A stretch of 64,000 nucleotides of DNA. Origin: Nocardia brasiliensis NBRC 14402 (GTDB lineage Bacteria > Actinomycetota > Actinomycetes > Mycobacteriales > Mycobacteriaceae). Below the pieces are notes generated by a model, which had not been told where the DNA came from, searched no databases, and saw only the letters and a list, made by a program, of their open reading frames with translations. The stretch covers positions 1 to 64,000 of the forward strand of contig NZ_BAFT02000035.1 of NCBI RefSeq assembly GCF_000308475.2, read 5' to 3'. Shown here piece by piece: positions 62,611 to 64,000 of this stretch. The stretch's first letter is position 1. Each line of letters opens with the position of its first letter. The position numbers and the translations under genes were made by a program.

Positions 62611-63888
62611 ATGAGCACGCCGCAGTTTGTCTCCGCCGAGGAGTATCTACCCCGCGATACCGCGGATGTCGTTCGCACGGTTCGGGATTCACGCGGCCGC
62701 GCGGAACGGCTGACCGTGCGCGGCGGGGAGCAACTGGACGACGGACTGGCACTGCCCGCCCAGCCGACCGTGGTGTCGCTGCGCCGGATGAACCAGGTGC
62801 TCGACATCAACCTCGGCCGGCGGACCGTGCGCGTGCAGGCGGGCGCCAAGCTGTCCGATATCGATCGGCGGCTCGGCGCGCACGGGCTCGGCCTGCCGAT
62901 CGTCGGCGACCACCGCGACATCACCGCCGGCGGTTTCGCGTCCGTCGGCGGGGTGAGCGCGGCCTCGCACAAGTACGGCATGTTCATCGACCAGGTCGTC
63001 GATCTGGAGTACGTCGACAACGACGGGCGGATCGGCACCTGCGGGCGCACCCACCACACCGAACGGTTCCATCGCATCCTCGGTGCGGGCGGGCGCGCGG
63101 GCATCATCACCGCGCTCACCCTCGACGTGATCGATATCGACAAGGACCGCACCTGGCTCACCACCAACGCGGACCGTTTCCTCGACTTCGACTCCTTCGT
63201 GGAACACGCCTACGCGGAGATCACCCGGCCCGGCAACGCGGCGTTGCAGGTGGGCCGCTGGGTCGACACCGCGCCGCTGAAGGTGACCCGCCCGGGCGGC
63301 GTCGGCCAGTTGCAGTTGGGCACGGTGCGATTCGGGCAGTGGTCCACCCTGCATCCCACCACGCCGACCCGTTCGGTGCGGGCGCGTCGCGAGGTCGGTT
63401 CGCGGGCCCGAAAGTCCTTGGGTGTCATCGCCTCCGCCGCGAGCGGTCCCGCGGGTATGCCGCTGCGCAACGCGGCCGCGGGCGCGGTGCTCTTCGCCCC
63501 GAAGGTGCAGACCCTGCGCGACGCCGAATATCTCGCCGATACGGCGCTCAGTTCGTCCGAGCGTGGTCCCGCCTACCGGGTGGGCGTTTTCGCGCCGCTG
63601 TCGAGCTACACGTCGGTGTTCTACCGCCTGCACGATCTGTTCGCCGGGCACCGCGAGCGCACCGGCTGCTTCACCGTCATCTCCGCGATGACCTACGGCG
63701 TCCGCTCCCGCTACCTGCGCTCCGAAGCCGCCACCCGAGGCCTCTCCCCCGAAGACCACGGCCTCATCACCTTCACCAGCCGCCTCCGCCCCGCCGCCCT
63801 CCCCTCAGAACTTCTCCGCGACATCGTCTCCGGCATAGACGAAATCTGCCGCTCCGAAAACGCTTTGCGCTACGAGTCCCCGGAGTAG
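62611..63888 (+). CDS. FAD-linked oxidoreductase (PCMH/FAD_binding_4 type)
   Basis: A 425-residue flavoprotein. The PCMH-type FAD fold is visible as RLTVRGGEQLDDGLALPAQPTVVSLRRMNQVLDINLGRRTVRVQAGAKLSDIDRRLGAHGLGLPIVGDHRDITAGGFASVGGVSAASHKYG (motif list; conserved core GGEQLDDG, VQAGAKLSDID, TAGGFASVGGVSAASHKYG). The second half carries the substrate domain. Similar proteins oxidise alcohols or sugars; substrate unknown. ATG 62611 lies seven bases after TAGCTT, a leaderless arrangement. Nothing is seen in the 112 bases after the stop. Confidence 0.83.
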   Translation: MSTPQFVSAEEYLPRDTADVVRTVRDSRGRAERLTVRGGEQLDDGLALPAQPTVVSLRRMNQVLDINLGRRTVRVQAGAKLSDIDRRLGAHGLGLPIVGDHRDITAGGFASVGGVSAASHKYGMFIDQVVDLEYVDNDGRIGTCGRTHHTERFHRILGAGGRAGIITALTLDVIDIDKDRTWLTTNADRFLDFDSFVEHAYAEITRPGNAALQVGRWVDTAPLKVTRPGGVGQLQLGTVRFGQWSTLHPTTPTRSVRARREVGSRARKSLGVIASAASGPAGMPLRNAAAGAVLFAPKVQTLRDAEYLADTALSSSERGPAYRVGVFAPLSSYTSVFYRLHDLFAGHRERTGCFTVISAMTYGVRSRYLRSEAATRGLSPEDHGLITFTSRLRPAALPSELLRDIVSGIDEICRSENALRYESPE

Positions 63889-64000
63889 ACCCGACACGGG
63901 CGGAGCCAACCCTCCCGACGCCCCCGCCCCACCCTCCGAGGCCTGTCCCACGAAAGCCGTGGACACCATCGATCCCCGCCCCGCACCCCAAGTCCCGGTG

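Overview
The window is high-GC actinobacterial chromosome, almost certainly Nocardia or a close relative. It carries the division-cluster head mraZ-rsmH-ftsL, the actinobacterial cytochrome bcc branch qcrCAB with ctaE, mannosyltransferase and PimB' genes for lipomannan and PIM synthesis, and a gene order recognisable as the M. tuberculosis Rv2164c-Rv2196 segment. That mycobacterial-type backbone is interrupted by genes for carotenoids and for sulfur-compound scavenging. No rRNA, tRNA, prophage, IS element or CRISPR array was seen.

Layout. Positions 68-5086: ftsL-like, rsmH, mraZ (with a readable MraZ box inside its promoter), DUF3040, HEPN and GNAT genes. 5094-10404: carotenoid oxidase, CruF-like protein, lipoprotein LppM and a family 2 glycosyltransferase whose 5' end sits in a decayed ~100-bp tandem array. 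10405-12730: hairpin repeats, one secreted protein and a gene-poor stretch. 12730-26964: one long operon headed by a SAM riboswitch and a short cysteine-containing leader ORF, encoding two ABC importers, four flavin-dependent monooxygenases and a DUF1684 protein. This looks like a sulfur-acquisition system switched on when SAM (and perhaps cysteine) is low. 27153-35928: CocE-type secreted hydrolase, MetF-like protein, polyprenyl synthase, CrtI, mannosyltransferase and CrtB. 35965-41752: Rv2175c-like regulator, PknL with PASTA repeats, UppP, class II DAHP synthase and a DEDD-type RNase/exonuclease. 41810-46189: qcrBAC and ctaE. 46405-50694: TrpD and small genes, then a DnaQ/GIY-YIG protein. 51314-54314: two NlpC/P60 hydrolases sharing an upstream element, and a metalloprotease-like membrane protein. 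54442-63888: PimB', two SRPBCC proteins, ArsA-like ATPase, ROK kinase, PlsC, PhoD-like phosphatase and an FAD-linked oxidoreductase.

How the genes work together. Much of the backbone serves the envelope: septum assembly (MraZ, RsmH, FtsL), lipid-carrier recycling (UppP), PIM/lipomannan synthesis (PimB', mannosyltransferase, PlsC), peptidoglycan hydrolysis (NlpC/P60) and PASTA-kinase signalling. The prenyl synthase feeds CrtB and CrtI; the CrtO-like, CruF-like and GT2 products could decorate the resulting carotenoid.

The most unusual non-coding content is: (i) the riboswitch plus leader-peptide head of the sulfur operon; (ii) MIRU-like mini-ORFs fitted between genes through ATGA overlaps at several junctions; (iii) a three-copy long-hairpin family with compensatory stem changes just after stop codons, and a second GGGTGCGG hairpin family; (iv) the 3n-periodic decayed array before the glycosyltransferase; (v) a 23-bp array of paired GTGGGG motifs upstream of mraZ. 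Gene calls rest on motifs and remembered family knowledge; no database search was run.
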